From: JBBDYQ01 sp035553855
Lineage (GTDB): Bacteria; Actinomycetota; Thermoleophilia; Solirubrobacterales; Thermoleophilaceae
Assembly (NCBI GenBank): GCA_035553855.1
Contig: DATMJO010000163.1
Span: 5,629 to 69,628, forward strand
Reading direction: 5' to 3'
DNA length: 64,000 bases
Shown here piece after piece: positions 17,253 through 25,624 of the stretch; positions within the stretch are counted from its first letter, which is position 1; every line of letters starts with the position of its first letter. The notes under the pieces are model-generated. The model ran no database searches. It saw only the letters and a list, made by a program, of their open reading frames with translations, and was not told the origin of the DNA. Made by a program: the position numbers and the translations under genes.

Positions 17253-17441
17253 TCATCCCTCTCCCTCCTCGCCGTCTGCGGCCCCGGGCGGGTCGTGGTC
17301 GGGATGCCCGGTCCCGTGCCCCTCGCCCCCGGCGCCGCCCGCGCTGCCGGAGTCGCGGTCCGCGCCGGTGTCGTCGACGACCTGCCCGGGAGGGCCCTCC
17401 TCCGGGAGCTGGTCGGACTCGGCCGGAGGCTCCTCGGACAT
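17253..17441 (-). CDS. Small acidic protein coupled to the CsbD-family gene
   Basis: A 62-residue, highly acidic, Gly/Pro-rich and hydrophilic peptide with no hydrophobic stretch, probably disordered. Its ATG (17441) shares a base with the stop of the csbD-like gene (TGATG), so it should be made with CsbD. The end is low in complexity (DGEEGEG). Together the two could form a stress-induced hydrophilin pair. I do not recognise a family. Confidence 0.55.
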   Translation of the reverse strand: MSEEPPAESDQLPEEGPPGQVVDDTGADRDSGSAGGAGGEGHGTGHPDHDPPGAADGEEGEG

Positions 17442-17629
17442 CAGGTCTCGCGCTCCAGGTCGGCGACGCGGGCGGCCTCGTCCTCGACGCGCTCCTCGGC
17501 CCGGGCGAGGTTCTCCTTCGCCTCCCCCTTGCGCTCCTCCTTCGCACCCTCCCGCCGCAGCGAGGGGTCGTCGGCCAGGTCGCCTGCCGCCTTCTTGGCG
17601 CGGCCCGTGATCTTGTCGATGATGCTCAT
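17441..17629 (-). CDS. CsbD family stress protein
   Basis: A 62-residue, charged, helical protein beginning SIIDKITGRAKKAAGDLADD, the CsbD-family signature, then heptad-like Lys/Glu/Ala repeats. CsbD proteins are small soluble stress proteins of unknown biochemical role; csbD of Bacillus subtilis belongs to the SigB regulon. AAGGAGG just upstream sets ATG 17629. A SigB/SigF-like promoter candidate lies at 17666-17690. Confidence 0.88.
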   Translation of the reverse strand: MSIIDKITGRAKKAAGDLADDPSLRREGAKEERKGEAKENLARAEERVEDEAARVADLERET

Positions 17630-17665
17630 CTCGGCCTCCTTGTCGTAGCCGTGTACGACGGACGA

Positions 17666-17690
17666 GTTCCCGATGAGCGGCAGCGGAAAC
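17666..17690 (-). promoter_or_regulatory. Candidate SigB/SigF-type promoter of the csbD pair
   Basis: On the minus strand GTTT (17690-17687), a 15-base spacer and GGGAAC (17671-17666) lie 36 bases before the csbD-like ATG. The layout matches GTTT-N14/16-GGGTAT promoters read by SigB/SigF sigma factors, with two changes in the -10. The same spacing recurs upstream of the SigB-type sigma gene. Confidence 0.5.
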
Positions 17691-17692
17691 CG

Positions 17693-18631
17693 TCAGGAGA
17701 GATCGAGTCCGGGTGGCGACACTCCCTCGTCGATCAGCGCCCAGATGTCCGCCGCTCGGCGCGGATCGAGGAACACGTGGTGCTGGCCGACGCTCTGCTT
17801 CGCGGCGAGCAGGCCCGCGACCACCAGGCGCTCGCCGATGTCGAGGGCGAGCGCCCGGTCGTTGCCCTCGAAACCGCGTGCGAGGTGCCGGAACTCGGTG
17901 TGGTAGCCGCCCCATTTCCCCATACCCGCGAGCCGCTGCAGGATGCGCCGGGCGATCCGGCGCTCCGGGACCGGGTCGGCGTGGGGCCGCGCCGTCGCCG
18001 GCGCGCCGAGCATCGCGTCGAGCGCGTCGGCATGCTCCTCGACCGAGGCGGGGTCGGCGGGATTGCCCCCCGCGCGCGCCACCGCCTCGGCGACCGCGAG
18101 CGGTGCGGGCCTGCCGGGGGGCGCCCGCAGGTCGGCGACGCCCTCCACGAGCGGGGGCCCGACCGCCACCGCCGCCGCGCGCAGGCGGTCGATGCCGGCG
18201 ACGGCCTCGGCGAACGCCTCCACCGCGAGATCGGGGAGCGGCTCCTGGGCCGGGAGCCAGAGCGTGAGATGGCCGTCGAGGCTTCCGGCCAGCATGACCG
18301 GTCCCGGGTCCGGCTGGGCGTCAGCGCCGATCGCCAGCGCGTACACGAGCGCCGCCGTGAAGAGCCAGGCACGCTCGCTCGCTCGGGCGGGATCCGCGCG
18401 CAGCCGTTCCTCCACCGGCGCGACGCCGAGCAGGCCCGGCCGCCCGTTGTGAGCAGCCTCGGCGATGACCGCGACGACCGGTCTCTCGCGGCTGCCGGAG
18501 CGGTTGAGCTGCAGTTCCTCCGTGTCGGCTGCGAGCCGCTCGGCGAGCAGGCGGCGGAGCTGGGCGGTCGCGCCCCTGGGCGCAGATGCGCCCCCGGCCT
18601 CCGCGAGCGCGGCGCGAAAGGCGTCGTCCAC
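17693..18631 (-). CDS. Uncharacterised protein with C-terminal winged-helix-like domain
   Basis: A 312-residue protein I cannot assign by name. The N-terminal part has ERPVVAVIAEAAHNGRPG and a degenerate LWLPAQEPLPD segment. The last 80 residues (GMGKWGGYHTEFRHLARGF, then VGQHHVFLDPRRAADIWALI) look like a compact helix-rich, winged-helix-like module. GTG 18631 is the nearest canonical start, 3 bases beyond the end of the amine oxidase gene; a CTG at 18637 overlapping that stop is an alternative. Coupling suggests a functional link with the flavoenzyme. Confidence 0.6.
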   Translation of the reverse strand: MDDAFRAALAEAGGASAPRGATAQLRRLLAERLAADTEELQLNRSGSRERPVVAVIAEAAHNGRPGLLGVAPVEERLRADPARASERAWLFTAALVYALAIGADAQPDPGPVMLAGSLDGHLTLWLPAQEPLPDLAVEAFAEAVAGIDRLRAAAVAVGPPLVEGVADLRAPPGRPAPLAVAEAVARAGGNPADPASVEEHADALDAMLGAPATARPHADPVPERRIARRILQRLAGMGKWGGYHTEFRHLARGFEGNDRALALDIGERLVVAGLLAAKQSVGQHHVFLDPRRAADIWALIDEGVSPPGLDLS

Positions 18632-18633
18632 CG

Positions 18634-20001
18634 TCAGGCGAGCGCCGCGAGCGCCTCCGCGGCCGCATGCTCCCCGGAGCTCACCGCCCCGTCCATATAG
18701 CCGTTCCAGACGACGGCCGTTTCCGCCCCAGCCCAGTGCAGCGGTCCGATCGGCTCCCGCAGGGCACGGCCGTAGGCGGTCCAGCCGCCGGTCGAGAACG
18801 CGCAGCCGTAGCAACCCCTCGTCCATTCCTCGTCGGCCCAGTTGCGCTCGACGAAGCGCTCCGGCTTGGCCGCTCGAGGCCCGAACAGCCGCGCGAACCC
18901 GCCGACCACCGCCTCGCGCCGCACGGACGGGTCGGCCCTGCCGAGCTCGCGGGCGTGCTTGCCCTCGAGAAAGCCGAGGATCACCCCGGGAGAGCCGTCC
19001 GGGGGGGAGTTGTCGTAGGTCAGCTTCGCCGGGCCCACATCGCTCAGCGCCTGACCCGAGAGCCCCTCGGAGCGCCAGAACGGCTCGTCGTAGATCGCCA
19101 TGCACTTGATCACCGAGCCCTGCGGCATCCGCTGCGTCATGCCGTCGCGATAGCCGGGGAGCGGCGGGTCATAGGCGATGCGCGCCGTGATCACCGGGGG
19201 CATCGCGAGGACCGCGCGCCGAGCCCGCACGTCGAGGCCGTCGCACTCGAGCTCGACGGCCGAGCCCGACCAGCGGATCCGCCGTACCGGCTGCTCGAGC
19301 TCGATCCTGTCCTCGCCGAGCCGCTCGGCCATCCGGATCGAGATGAGCTGCGAGCCGCCGTGGAAGCGATCCTGCTGGGCGCCGCCTTCGGTGTCCAGCA
19401 GGATGTCGAAGCCGCCGGCCGAGCGGATGTAGAAGAGCATGTGGAGCAGGGAGAGATCCTCCGGCTCTATCGCCCAGACCGCCTCGATCCCGAGCCGCAG
19501 GAGATCACGCGCTCCGCGCGTGACGAGGCCTCTGCGCATCCAGCTCGCGGCCGTCTGCCCGTCGAGGCGCTCCGCCCCGGGCGCCTCCCACGGCGCCTCC
19601 GGCGGCACCTTCCGCGCCAGGCGGCCGAGGCGCGCCTGAGCCTGGGCGATGTCGGCGAGCACGTGCGGGCCGAGCTTCGGGATCGTGCCCCGGTAGCGCC
19701 GCTTCGAGCCCGACCACTCGACGAGGTTCTCGCCCGCCGTCCACGTGGGATAGGTCTCCACTCCGAGCTCTCGCGCCAGCTCCGCAAGGCGGTCCTGCGT
19801 CGGGCCGATCCACTGGCCTCCGACCTCCACGACCTTGCCGTCGCCGATGGGCTCGTTGAGGGTGCGCCCGCCTACGCGGTCGCGCGCCTCGACCAACACC
19901 ACAGTGGCCCCTGCGGCCTCCACGGCCCTTGCCGCGGCGAGCCCTGCGAGGCCGGCGCCGACCACGGCGACGTCGGCCTCACGCGTACGGCGCTCCGTCA
20001 C
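18634..20001 (-). CDS. FAD-dependent amine oxidase (flavin monoamine oxidase family)
   Basis: A 455-residue flavoenzyme. The FAD-binding motif VVGAGLAGLAAARAVEAAG is at residue about 13, VGGRT follows, and the substrate-side segment VVEVGGQWIGPTQ is typical of monoamine/putrescine oxidases. The C-terminal HWAGAETAVVWNGYMDGAV contacts FAD. It would oxidise a primary or secondary amine to an aldehyde with release of hydrogen peroxide; the substrate is unresolved. GTG 20001 follows a TAGGGT hexamer by 7 bases, consistent with a leaderless mRNA. Confidence 0.9.
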   Translation of the reverse strand: MTERRTREADVAVVGAGLAGLAAARAVEAAGATVVLVEARDRVGGRTLNEPIGDGKVVEVGGQWIGPTQDRLAELARELGVETYPTWTAGENLVEWSGSKRRYRGTIPKLGPHVLADIAQAQARLGRLARKVPPEAPWEAPGAERLDGQTAASWMRRGLVTRGARDLLRLGIEAVWAIEPEDLSLLHMLFYIRSAGGFDILLDTEGGAQQDRFHGGSQLISIRMAERLGEDRIELEQPVRRIRWSGSAVELECDGLDVRARRAVLAMPPVITARIAYDPPLPGYRDGMTQRMPQGSVIKCMAIYDEPFWRSEGLSGQALSDVGPAKLTYDNSPPDGSPGVILGFLEGKHARELGRADPSVRREAVVGGFARLFGPRAAKPERFVERNWADEEWTRGCYGCAFSTGGWTAYGRALREPIGPLHWAGAETAVVWNGYMDGAVSSGEHAAAEALAALA

Positions 20002-20008
20002 GGCGGTG

Positions 20009-20014
20009 ACCCTA
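20009..20014 (-). promoter_or_regulatory. Candidate leaderless -10 (TAGGGT) of amine oxidase
   Basis: TAGGGT on the minus strand is separated by exactly 7 bases from GTG 20001, matching the spacing found at other starts in the window. Confidence 0.35.
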
Positions 20015-20026
20015 GTTGAATTGCGT

Positions 20027-20052
20027 GTTGGTCGCGCGGGATGCGCGGGAAT
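20027..20052 (+). promoter_or_regulatory. Candidate SigB/SigF-type promoter of the RsbW-like gene
   Basis: GTTG (20027-20030), a 16-base spacer and GGGAAT (20047-20052) end 9 bases before ATG 20062. The pattern matches those before csbD and the SigB-type gene, which would make the anti-sigma kinase part of the regulon it controls. Confidence 0.4.
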
Positions 20053-20061
20053 GAGCGGTGA

Positions 20062-20874
20062 ATGGTGTCGCAGGACGAAAATGTCGGGACGGTCGAGCTG
20101 CTCCTGGGCGACAGCCGGGATGCCGCGACCCTCAGGCTCACCGCGGGCGACCCAGGCGTCGCGGTGATCAGGCAGTTCGTCGGCGGCATGGCCGAGGCGC
20201 TCGGCATCCATCCCGCCGGGGCCGAGGACGTGAAGCTCGCAGCGACCGAGGCGGCGACGAACGCGCTCATGCATGCGTGGCCCGACGGCGAAGTTGGCCG
20301 GATCGAGGTCGTGCTCCTGCGCGACTCGGGCGGCGTCGTCCTGACGATCTCCGACGACGGGACGGGCGTGACGGGCGAGGGGCACGACGCCGAGATCGGT
20401 TTCGGCCTGTCGCTGATCCGGGCGGTGGCCGACGACGTCGACGTGCGCGAGGCCAAGGGCGGCGGCACCCGCGTGGAGGCGCGCTTCCGCGATCTTCCCC
20501 GGGCTGAGGCCGTCACCGACAGCGGGCACTCCCCGGCGCTCCGGCGCGTGCTCGCGATGATGGCGGCGCAGTGCGGCTTCACGATGGACCGGCTCTCCGA
20601 CGCCGTGCTCGTCGCCGAGACGCTCGCCGCGCACGCAGGCGCGCACAGCGTCGACGGCCGGGTGAGGGTCGCGGCGGAGGACGGCGCAGGCGATCTCCGC
20701 CTCCTGGTCGGCCCGCTCACCCGGGGCGGAGGCCAGGCCCTTCTCGACGAGAGCACGCTGCCGGCCTTCGGAGGCGTCCTCGAGCGCCTCGCGGACGGCG
20801 TGGAGGTGGATCGGGGCATCGGCCCGGCCGGTCCGTGCGAGTACCTTCGCGTGCGAATCTCCTCGCGCCGCTGA
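20062..20874 (+). CDS. RsbW-like anti-sigma factor, ATP-binding (HATPase_c) protein
   Basis: A 270-residue protein. The first half is a GHKL ATPase domain of the RsbW/SpoIIAB type: the N-box KLAATEAATNALMHAW (about 60), the G1 box ISDDGTGV, and the G2 box GFGLSLIRAV. A second domain (150-270) looks like a degenerate repeat of the fold. Such proteins bind a sigma factor and phosphorylate a STAS antagonist. The STAS gene follows 30 bases downstream and the SigB-type sigma gene is 3.3 kb away, so a partner switch is likely. Confidence 0.85.
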   Translation: MVSQDENVGTVELLLGDSRDAATLRLTAGDPGVAVIRQFVGGMAEALGIHPAGAEDVKLAATEAATNALMHAWPDGEVGRIEVVLLRDSGGVVLTISDDGTGVTGEGHDAEIGFGLSLIRAVADDVDVREAKGGGTRVEARFRDLPRAEAVTDSGHSPALRRVLAMMAAQCGFTMDRLSDAVLVAETLAAHAGAHSVDGRVRVAAEDGAGDLRLLVGPLTRGGGQALLDESTLPAFGGVLERLADGVEVDRGIGPAGPCEYLRVRISSRR

Positions 20875-20890
20875 CGACGCCCGGCAAAGC

Positions 20891-20896
20891 TACGAT
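20891..20896 (+). promoter_or_regulatory. Candidate leaderless -10 (TACGAT) of STAS gene
   Basis: TACGAT ends 8 bases before ATG 20905 and no ribosome-binding site is visible, suggesting a leaderless transcript separate from the RsbW-like gene. Confidence 0.35.
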
Positions 20897-20904
20897 TCCA
20901 GCCG

Positions 20905-21231
20905 ATGGCCCTACTTGACCTGAATGTGGAGAACAGCGACCGCCGCGCGCGCGTCGAGCTCCAGGGTGAGCTCGACATCTCGAGCGCTGCGCGGGTCGAG
21001 GAGCAGATCGAGGCACTCCAGTCGGAGGGCCTCGACCTCCTGGTCCTGGATCTGCGTGGCCTCAGCTTCATGGACTCCACGGGGCTGCGCCTGGTCGTGA
21101 GAACCGACGAGGCGGCACGCGCCGAGGGAACCAGCTTCGTGATCGTCCGCGGGCCGGAGGCCGTCCACAGGGTGTTCGAGATCGTCGGCCTCGCGGACCG
21201 GCTCCAGTTCGCGGACGAGCCTCCGGTCTAG
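20905..21231 (+). CDS. STAS-domain anti-sigma factor antagonist
   Basis: A 108-residue single STAS domain. The phosphorylatable serine lies in the intact motif LSFMDSTGLRLVV (about residue 56). Unphosphorylated STAS antagonists bind the RsbW-type kinase and free the sigma factor. The adjacent RsbW-like kinase and the PP2C phosphatase converging from the other side give a complete partner-switching set. The stop overlaps that of the convergent phosphatase gene by 4 bases. Confidence 0.92.
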   Translation: MALLDLNVENSDRRARVELQGELDISSAARVEEQIEALQSEGLDLLVLDLRGLSFMDSTGLRLVVRTDEAARAEGTSFVIVRGPEAVHRVFEIVGLADRLQFADEPPV

Positions 21232-24158
21232 GTAGCCAGGTCGAACTCGAACCACACCGTCGAGCCCCTCGCATCGCCCCGTCCCGGCAGGCAGCCCCAG
21301 CGGCTCGCCAGGCGCGACACGAGCGTGAGGCCGAACCCCCCCTTCGCATCGGCGGATCGCGCCGGCCGCGACGCCGGGTCGAACCCGGGGCCCGCGTCCG
21401 AGACCTCGACCCTGAGCAGGCTCTCGTCGAGCCGGGCCACGAAGGGGATCGACCCCCGCCCCGCCGCGTCGCCGTGACGGAGGGCGTTCGTCACGACCTC
21501 GCTGACCAGCAGGCGGAGGTCATCGAGCTTGTGCTCGGGAAGGGCCCCTGCGAGATCCCCGAGCGCGGCGCGCGCCTCGGCCACCGCACCCGGCTCGGCC
21601 GGCAGACCCACCTCCACGACGGTCCCACGCTCCGCCACCGTCGCGGGGGGCGGGTCCTCGCGGGTCTCGACGCGGACGGCGAGGATCGCGGCGTCGTCGC
21701 GCAGATCGGCCGACGTGGCGGCCTCCTCGACGCGCCGCGCCAGCTCGGCGGCGCCGAGCCCCGCAGCGCGCGATGCGACCTCCATCAGGCGGTCGTTCCC
21801 GAACAGCTCGCCGTCCACACGCGCCTCTGTCACCCCGTCGGTGTAGAGGAGCAGGGAGTCGCCGGGACCCAGGCGAACCGCCTCGGCCCGGAACTCCGGA
21901 TCGGGGACGACGCCGAGCAGCGTGCCTCGAGCGCCGACCGGCTCCACCCTGCCGTCGGCGCGGACCACGTACGGCTGCGGGTGGCCGCCGCGCGCGACGA
22001 CAAGGTCGGCCACGCCGTCGCCCGGCTTGAGCGCCGCGTACGCGACCGTGCAGAACTGCCGGTCGTCGCGCTGCCTGAGCAGCGCCTCGTTCAGCGTCGC
22101 GAGGATGCGGCCTGGATCGCGCTCGCGCATCGCGGCGGCACGAAGCGTGTAGCGGGCGAGCGCGGTGATCGCGGCCGCGGCCGAGCCCTTCCCGCAGACG
22201 TCACCGATGATCACCGCCCAGCTGCCGTCCGCGAGGGGGAAGAGGTCGTAGAAGTCACCCCCGACCTGGATCCCCTCCCCCGCGGCGTGGTAGCGCGCGG
22301 CGATCTCGACACCCGGGATCTCCGGCAGGTGCGGCGGCAGCAGGCTGTCCTGGAGGGTGCGGGCGATCTCGGCACGCTCCCCGTACAGGCGCGCGTTCTG
22401 GATCGCCGTGCCCGCACGCCGGCCCACCTCCTCGGCGAGCGCCAGGTCGCGCTCGTCGAAGGAGCGGCGGTTCTCGGCGTTGACGAAGGTCATAGCGCCC
22501 AGGTTGCCGTTCCGCCCGGGGATCGGCACGATCATCGCGGAGCAGAGCCCGATCGAGCGGATCAGCTCGAGGTGAACCTCGTCATGGGCCGTGGCTTCGA
22601 GCAACTCGTCCGGGATCTCGGGGTAGAGCTCGGCGACGCCGCTCCGCGCGACCTGCGGCACGCCGATCTCGGCATGCGGGTCCGGTGGATAGCGGCTTTG
22701 CAACTCGGCCGCGAAGGCGAGTCGCTCCGGGTCGGCGTGGGCGATCGCGACCCGCTCGACGTGCGAGTCTTCTACGAGGTCGACGGCGCACCAGTCCGCA
22801 TAGCTCGGGACAGCGAGGCGGGCGACCGCCCGGAGGGTCTCCTCGTAGTCGAGGGACGCGGCGAGCAGCCGTCCGCTCTCGGCGAGGAAGCGCTGCGAGA
22901 TCTCGCCCCGCTTCAGGTCGGTTATGTCCTCGAAGATGTTGACCGCCATCGCCACGTCGTCGCCGTTGTCGGCGAGCGGCGTGCTCTTGACGATCGCCCA
23001 GCGCTCCTCCCCGGTCGCCCGGACCCGGAAGCGCAGCACCATCGGCTCGGCCGCCTCCCCCCGGAATGCCCGCCTGGCGGGCAGCCGCTCGACGGCGAGG
23101 GGGGCGCCGTCCTCGTCGAAGATCTCGAAGCGCTCGACGATCGCCGACGGCGGAGCCGAGACCACCTCGTCAACGGTCTCGAACCCGAGCGTGCGCGCCA
23201 CCGCCTCGTTCGCGTAGACGATCTCCCCGGTCCGGGTCTGAACCGTCACGCCGTCGGCGAGACTCCCGAGGATCGCATCGAGCCGGTCCCGGCTCTGGCG
23301 AACCTCGACGGCCGCATGCTTGACCTCCAGGTACTGGCCGAGCTGGACTCCCACCGTCTCGAGCTGGTCGAGCAGATCCGGATCCGTCTTGTGCGGCTCG
23401 CGCGAGAGGAACAGGACGACCGCGATGACGTCACTCCCGCTCATGGCAGGGAACGCGATCGCCGAGTGGAGGCCCGCGCGGGCAGCTTCGTCCCGCCGCA
23501 CCACGATCGGGTCGCGCTGGATGTCGGCGACGACGAGCGGGCGCCCGGTGGCGAGCACCCGACCGGGGATCCCCTCGCCCATCGCAAGCGTCGCCTCAAC
23601 CCGAACCGCCTCGGGCTCCCCGGCGGCGCTCCAGAACGCCGTGCGGTGCAGCTCCCCGTCCCCCCCGGGTTCCCAGAGCTCGCCGATCTCGCCCCCCACG
23701 AGCGGCCCTATCGCGGCGAGCATGCGCGGCGCAGCGTCCTCGGCGCCCGCGGCGGCGGCGACGCGGGCGACCGCGTGTTGGACTTCCAGCGCTCCGATCG
23801 CGACCTCGCGGGCCTCGCGAAGGCCGGCGGTCCAGACCGCGATCAGCGACCCTACGACCGCGATGAGCGTGCTTGCCAGGCGCTGGTCGCTCTCGAACGA
23901 CGCGGTCGTCAGGCCGGTCGCGATCGCCGCCGTGACGGCGATCAGCGCGAGCGCGAGTGTTTCGGTCCTCCCCGCCCTGGCCGCCAGGAACGGTCCCACG
24001 AGGACCCCGGCGATCACGACGGTCCCGGCGACCGCGAGGTCGATCGCCGTGAAGATCGCGACCGACGCAAGGGCCGCGGCCACCCACGGGCGGACCGCTC
24101 GCGGCGGGAGCGGAGCGTGCCCGCCGATGTCGGGCCTGCGCGCCCCCATCACGGGCAC
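21228..24158 (-). CDS. Membrane PP2C (SpoIIE/RsbU-type) phosphatase with GAF, PAS and HATPase domains
   Basis: A 976-residue multidomain regulator. Residues about 22-110 contain several hydrophobic segments, then GAF (130-290), PAS (290-415, ending EDITDLK), a second GAF (425-600), a linker RTLQDSLLPPHLPEIPGVE, the SpoIIE-type PP2C domain (GGDFYDLF, IGDVCGKG, LLLYTDGVTEAR), and a C-terminal HATPase_c domain (LLVSEVVTNALRHG, GGFGLTLVSRL). The PP2C part would dephosphorylate STAS proteins in response to signals sensed by GAF/PAS, and the ATPase adds an anti-sigma-like activity to the same chain. It lies 31 bases after the SigB-type gene, so the pair probably forms an operon. Confidence 0.92.
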   Translation of the reverse strand: MPVMGARRPDIGGHAPLPPRAVRPWVAAALASVAIFTAIDLAVAGTVVIAGVLVGPFLAARAGRTETLALALIAVTAAIATGLTTASFESDQRLASTLIAVVGSLIAVWTAGLREAREVAIGALEVQHAVARVAAAAGAEDAAPRMLAAIGPLVGGEIGELWEPGGDGELHRTAFWSAAGEPEAVRVEATLAMGEGIPGRVLATGRPLVVADIQRDPIVVRRDEAARAGLHSAIAFPAMSGSDVIAVVLFLSREPHKTDPDLLDQLETVGVQLGQYLEVKHAAVEVRQSRDRLDAILGSLADGVTVQTRTGEIVYANEAVARTLGFETVDEVVSAPPSAIVERFEIFDEDGAPLAVERLPARRAFRGEAAEPMVLRFRVRATGEERWAIVKSTPLADNGDDVAMAVNIFEDITDLKRGEISQRFLAESGRLLAASLDYEETLRAVARLAVPSYADWCAVDLVEDSHVERVAIAHADPERLAFAAELQSRYPPDPHAEIGVPQVARSGVAELYPEIPDELLEATAHDEVHLELIRSIGLCSAMIVPIPGRNGNLGAMTFVNAENRRSFDERDLALAEEVGRRAGTAIQNARLYGERAEIARTLQDSLLPPHLPEIPGVEIAARYHAAGEGIQVGGDFYDLFPLADGSWAVIIGDVCGKGSAAAAITALARYTLRAAAMRERDPGRILATLNEALLRQRDDRQFCTVAYAALKPGDGVADLVVARGGHPQPYVVRADGRVEPVGARGTLLGVVPDPEFRAEAVRLGPGDSLLLYTDGVTEARVDGELFGNDRLMEVASRAAGLGAAELARRVEEAATSADLRDDAAILAVRVETREDPPPATVAERGTVVEVGLPAEPGAVAEARAALGDLAGALPEHKLDDLRLLVSEVVTNALRHGDAAGRGSIPFVARLDESLLRVEVSDAGPGFDPASRPARSADAKGGFGLTLVSRLASRWGCLPGRGDARGSTVWFEFDLAT

Positions 24159-24189
24159 CTTACGGCCCGCGTCCTGTCACCGCCAGGAC

Positions 24190-25020
24190 CTATGCGGCCC
24201 TGCGTGGCCGCCGCTCGGCGGCGGCCACGGTCCGGACCCGCGCGAGGGCCCGCCGCAGCAGGCGAGACACATGCATCTGGGACACGCCGATGCGCTCGGC
24301 GATCTCCGACTGGGTGAGGTCGTCGACGAAGCGAAGCTGGACGATGAGCCGCTCCCGCTGCGGGAGGACGTCGAGCGCCGGCATGACCGTCGCGAGGTCC
24401 TCGACGAACTCGTACTGCTCGTCGTCGTCTCCGATCGACTCGGCATAGCTCTCGCGCTCGCCGTCGTCGCCGGGCCGCGGCGCGTCGAGCGAGACCGCGG
24501 CATAGGCGGTCGCCGCCTCCATCGCGTCGAGCACGTCCTCGCGGTCCATGTCGATGCGCTCGGCGATCTCCGCGGGCGAAGGCGAGCGGCCGAGCGTCGA
24601 GGAGAGGTCCTCGATCGCCCGCTTGACCTCCATCACGCGCTCCTGCATTCCGCGCGGGACGTGCGCCGCCCATCCGGTGTCACGAAAGTGGCGCTTGATC
24701 TCGCCGAGGACGGTCGGCACCGCGTAGCGCATGAAGGGCGAGCCGCGATCGATGTCGAAGCGCTCGATCGCCTTTACGAGCCCGAGCGATCCCACCTGGA
24801 CGAGGTCGTCGAGCTGCTCGGACCCGCGCTGGTAGCGGCGGGCGAGTTGGCGGACGACCGGAAGCATGCGCTCGACGAGCTCGTCGCGGGCGCGCTCGTC
24901 ACCGTGGCGGTGATAGCGCTCGAGCAGTTCGAGGTCTCCACGGGCGCGCGCGTGGAGCCCGCCGGACGTGCCGACGGCGTTCCGCTCGGCTGCAGGCGCG
25001 ACGGGACTCTCGGTCTTCAT
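24190..25020 (-). CDS. RNA polymerase sigma factor, SigB/SigF/SigG type
   Basis: A 276-residue group 3 sigma-70 factor. Region 2 is RYQRGSEQLDDLVQVGSLGLVKAIERFD-like, read in pieces (LVQVGSLGLVKAIERFD), followed by PFMRYAVPTVLGEIKRHFRD, a diagnostic SigB/SigF sequence. Region 3 is in the middle, and region 4 has LTQSEIAERIGVSQMHVSRLL. It directs general-stress or developmental transcription. A strong Shine-Dalgarno site (GGAGGAGGTGG) precedes ATG 25020. Neighbouring kinase, antagonist and phosphatase genes suggest control by partner switching, and a candidate self-promoter is upstream. Confidence 0.95.
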   Translation of the reverse strand: MKTESPVAPAAERNAVGTSGGLHARARGDLELLERYHRHGDERARDELVERMLPVVRQLARRYQRGSEQLDDLVQVGSLGLVKAIERFDIDRGSPFMRYAVPTVLGEIKRHFRDTGWAAHVPRGMQERVMEVKRAIEDLSSTLGRSPSPAEIAERIDMDREDVLDAMEAATAYAAVSLDAPRPGDDGERESYAESIGDDDEQYEFVEDLATVMPALDVLPQRERLIVQLRFVDDLTQSEIAERIGVSQMHVSRLLRRALARVRTVAAAERRPRRAA

Positions 25021-25097
25021 GCGACTCCACCTCCTCCGTGTCGTGTGCCGGGCCTGGGACGCAAGCGCCGGCTGCCTCGCCGGCCCTCATGAAAGGG

Positions 25098-25122
25098 TTT
25101 CCCGGCGGTCCGGCGTGTCAAC
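25098..25122 (-). promoter_or_regulatory. Candidate autoregulatory SigB/SigF-type promoter
   Basis: On the minus strand GTTG (25122-25119), 15 bases and GGGAAA (25103-25098) precede the sigma gene. Both elements and the exact 15-base spacer resemble the csbD site. A TTGACA (25121-25116) overlaps the upstream element, so a housekeeping promoter here is possible as well. Confidence 0.45.
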
Positions 25123-25150
25123 CGGTGGCGACCGCATGTTTGTCAGAAGT

Positions 25151-25624
25151 CTAACCGGACGGTGTGGCATCAGCACGGTCCGTGGCGAGCCTGAAACCCA
25201 ACTGCAGGAAGTCGTTGGCGGCCGACGCCGCCAGAACGCCCGTCACAACCCGCCCCGCCGGCGGCGAGACGATGCGGAGGCCGACGATCGAGAGCGCGCT
25301 CCAGGCGCCCATGCAGCGGGTGCAGGTCAAGAGCTCGCCGACGGCATACCGCAGCCGGGTGCCGCGCGGTCGCCGACCCTCCCCGGCTCGCTCCACGAAG
25401 GGCTCGCGCAGCCAGACGGCGATCCGCTCGCGCGCGACCACCTTGGCGAGGGCGAAGGTCGCGGCCGCCACGAGCGGCATGTCGCCCGGACGCAGGGCCT
25501 CCTCCACCCGCTCCGGGTGGGCGCGCGCATGGGCCCCCAGGGATCCCATCGCGACGGCGAACCCGGCGTTCAGGAGCCAGTAGTCGAAGGGCTCCGTCGG
25601 CGTGCCGCCGGTCTCGCGGGTCAC
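25151..25624 (-). CDS. DUF1360 family membrane-associated protein
   Basis: A 157-residue protein with the DUF1360 signature YAVGELLTCTRCMGAWSALS (about 91-110), including the Cys-x-x-Cys pair. Hydrophobic segments flank it (PLVAAATFALAKVVAR before, VVTGVLAASAANDFLQL after). Related proteins in Bacillus are sporulation- or stress-associated, but biochemical function is unknown. The start GTG 25624 overlaps the HAD gene stop by 4 bases. Confidence 0.75.
   Translation of the reverse strand: MTRETGGTPTEPFDYWLLNAGFAVAMGSLGAHARAHPERVEEALRPGDMPLVAAATFALAKVVARERIAVWLREPFVERAGEGRRPRGTRLRYAVGELLTCTRCMGAWSALSIVGLRIVSPPAGRVVTGVLAASAANDFLQLGFRLATDRADATPSG

Noticed and set aside
21474..24317. A very long open frame antisense to the PP2C phosphatase gene.
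   Set aside because: High-GC coding strands lack stops on the opposite strand. The antisense product has no recognisable domain while the minus-strand frame has five.
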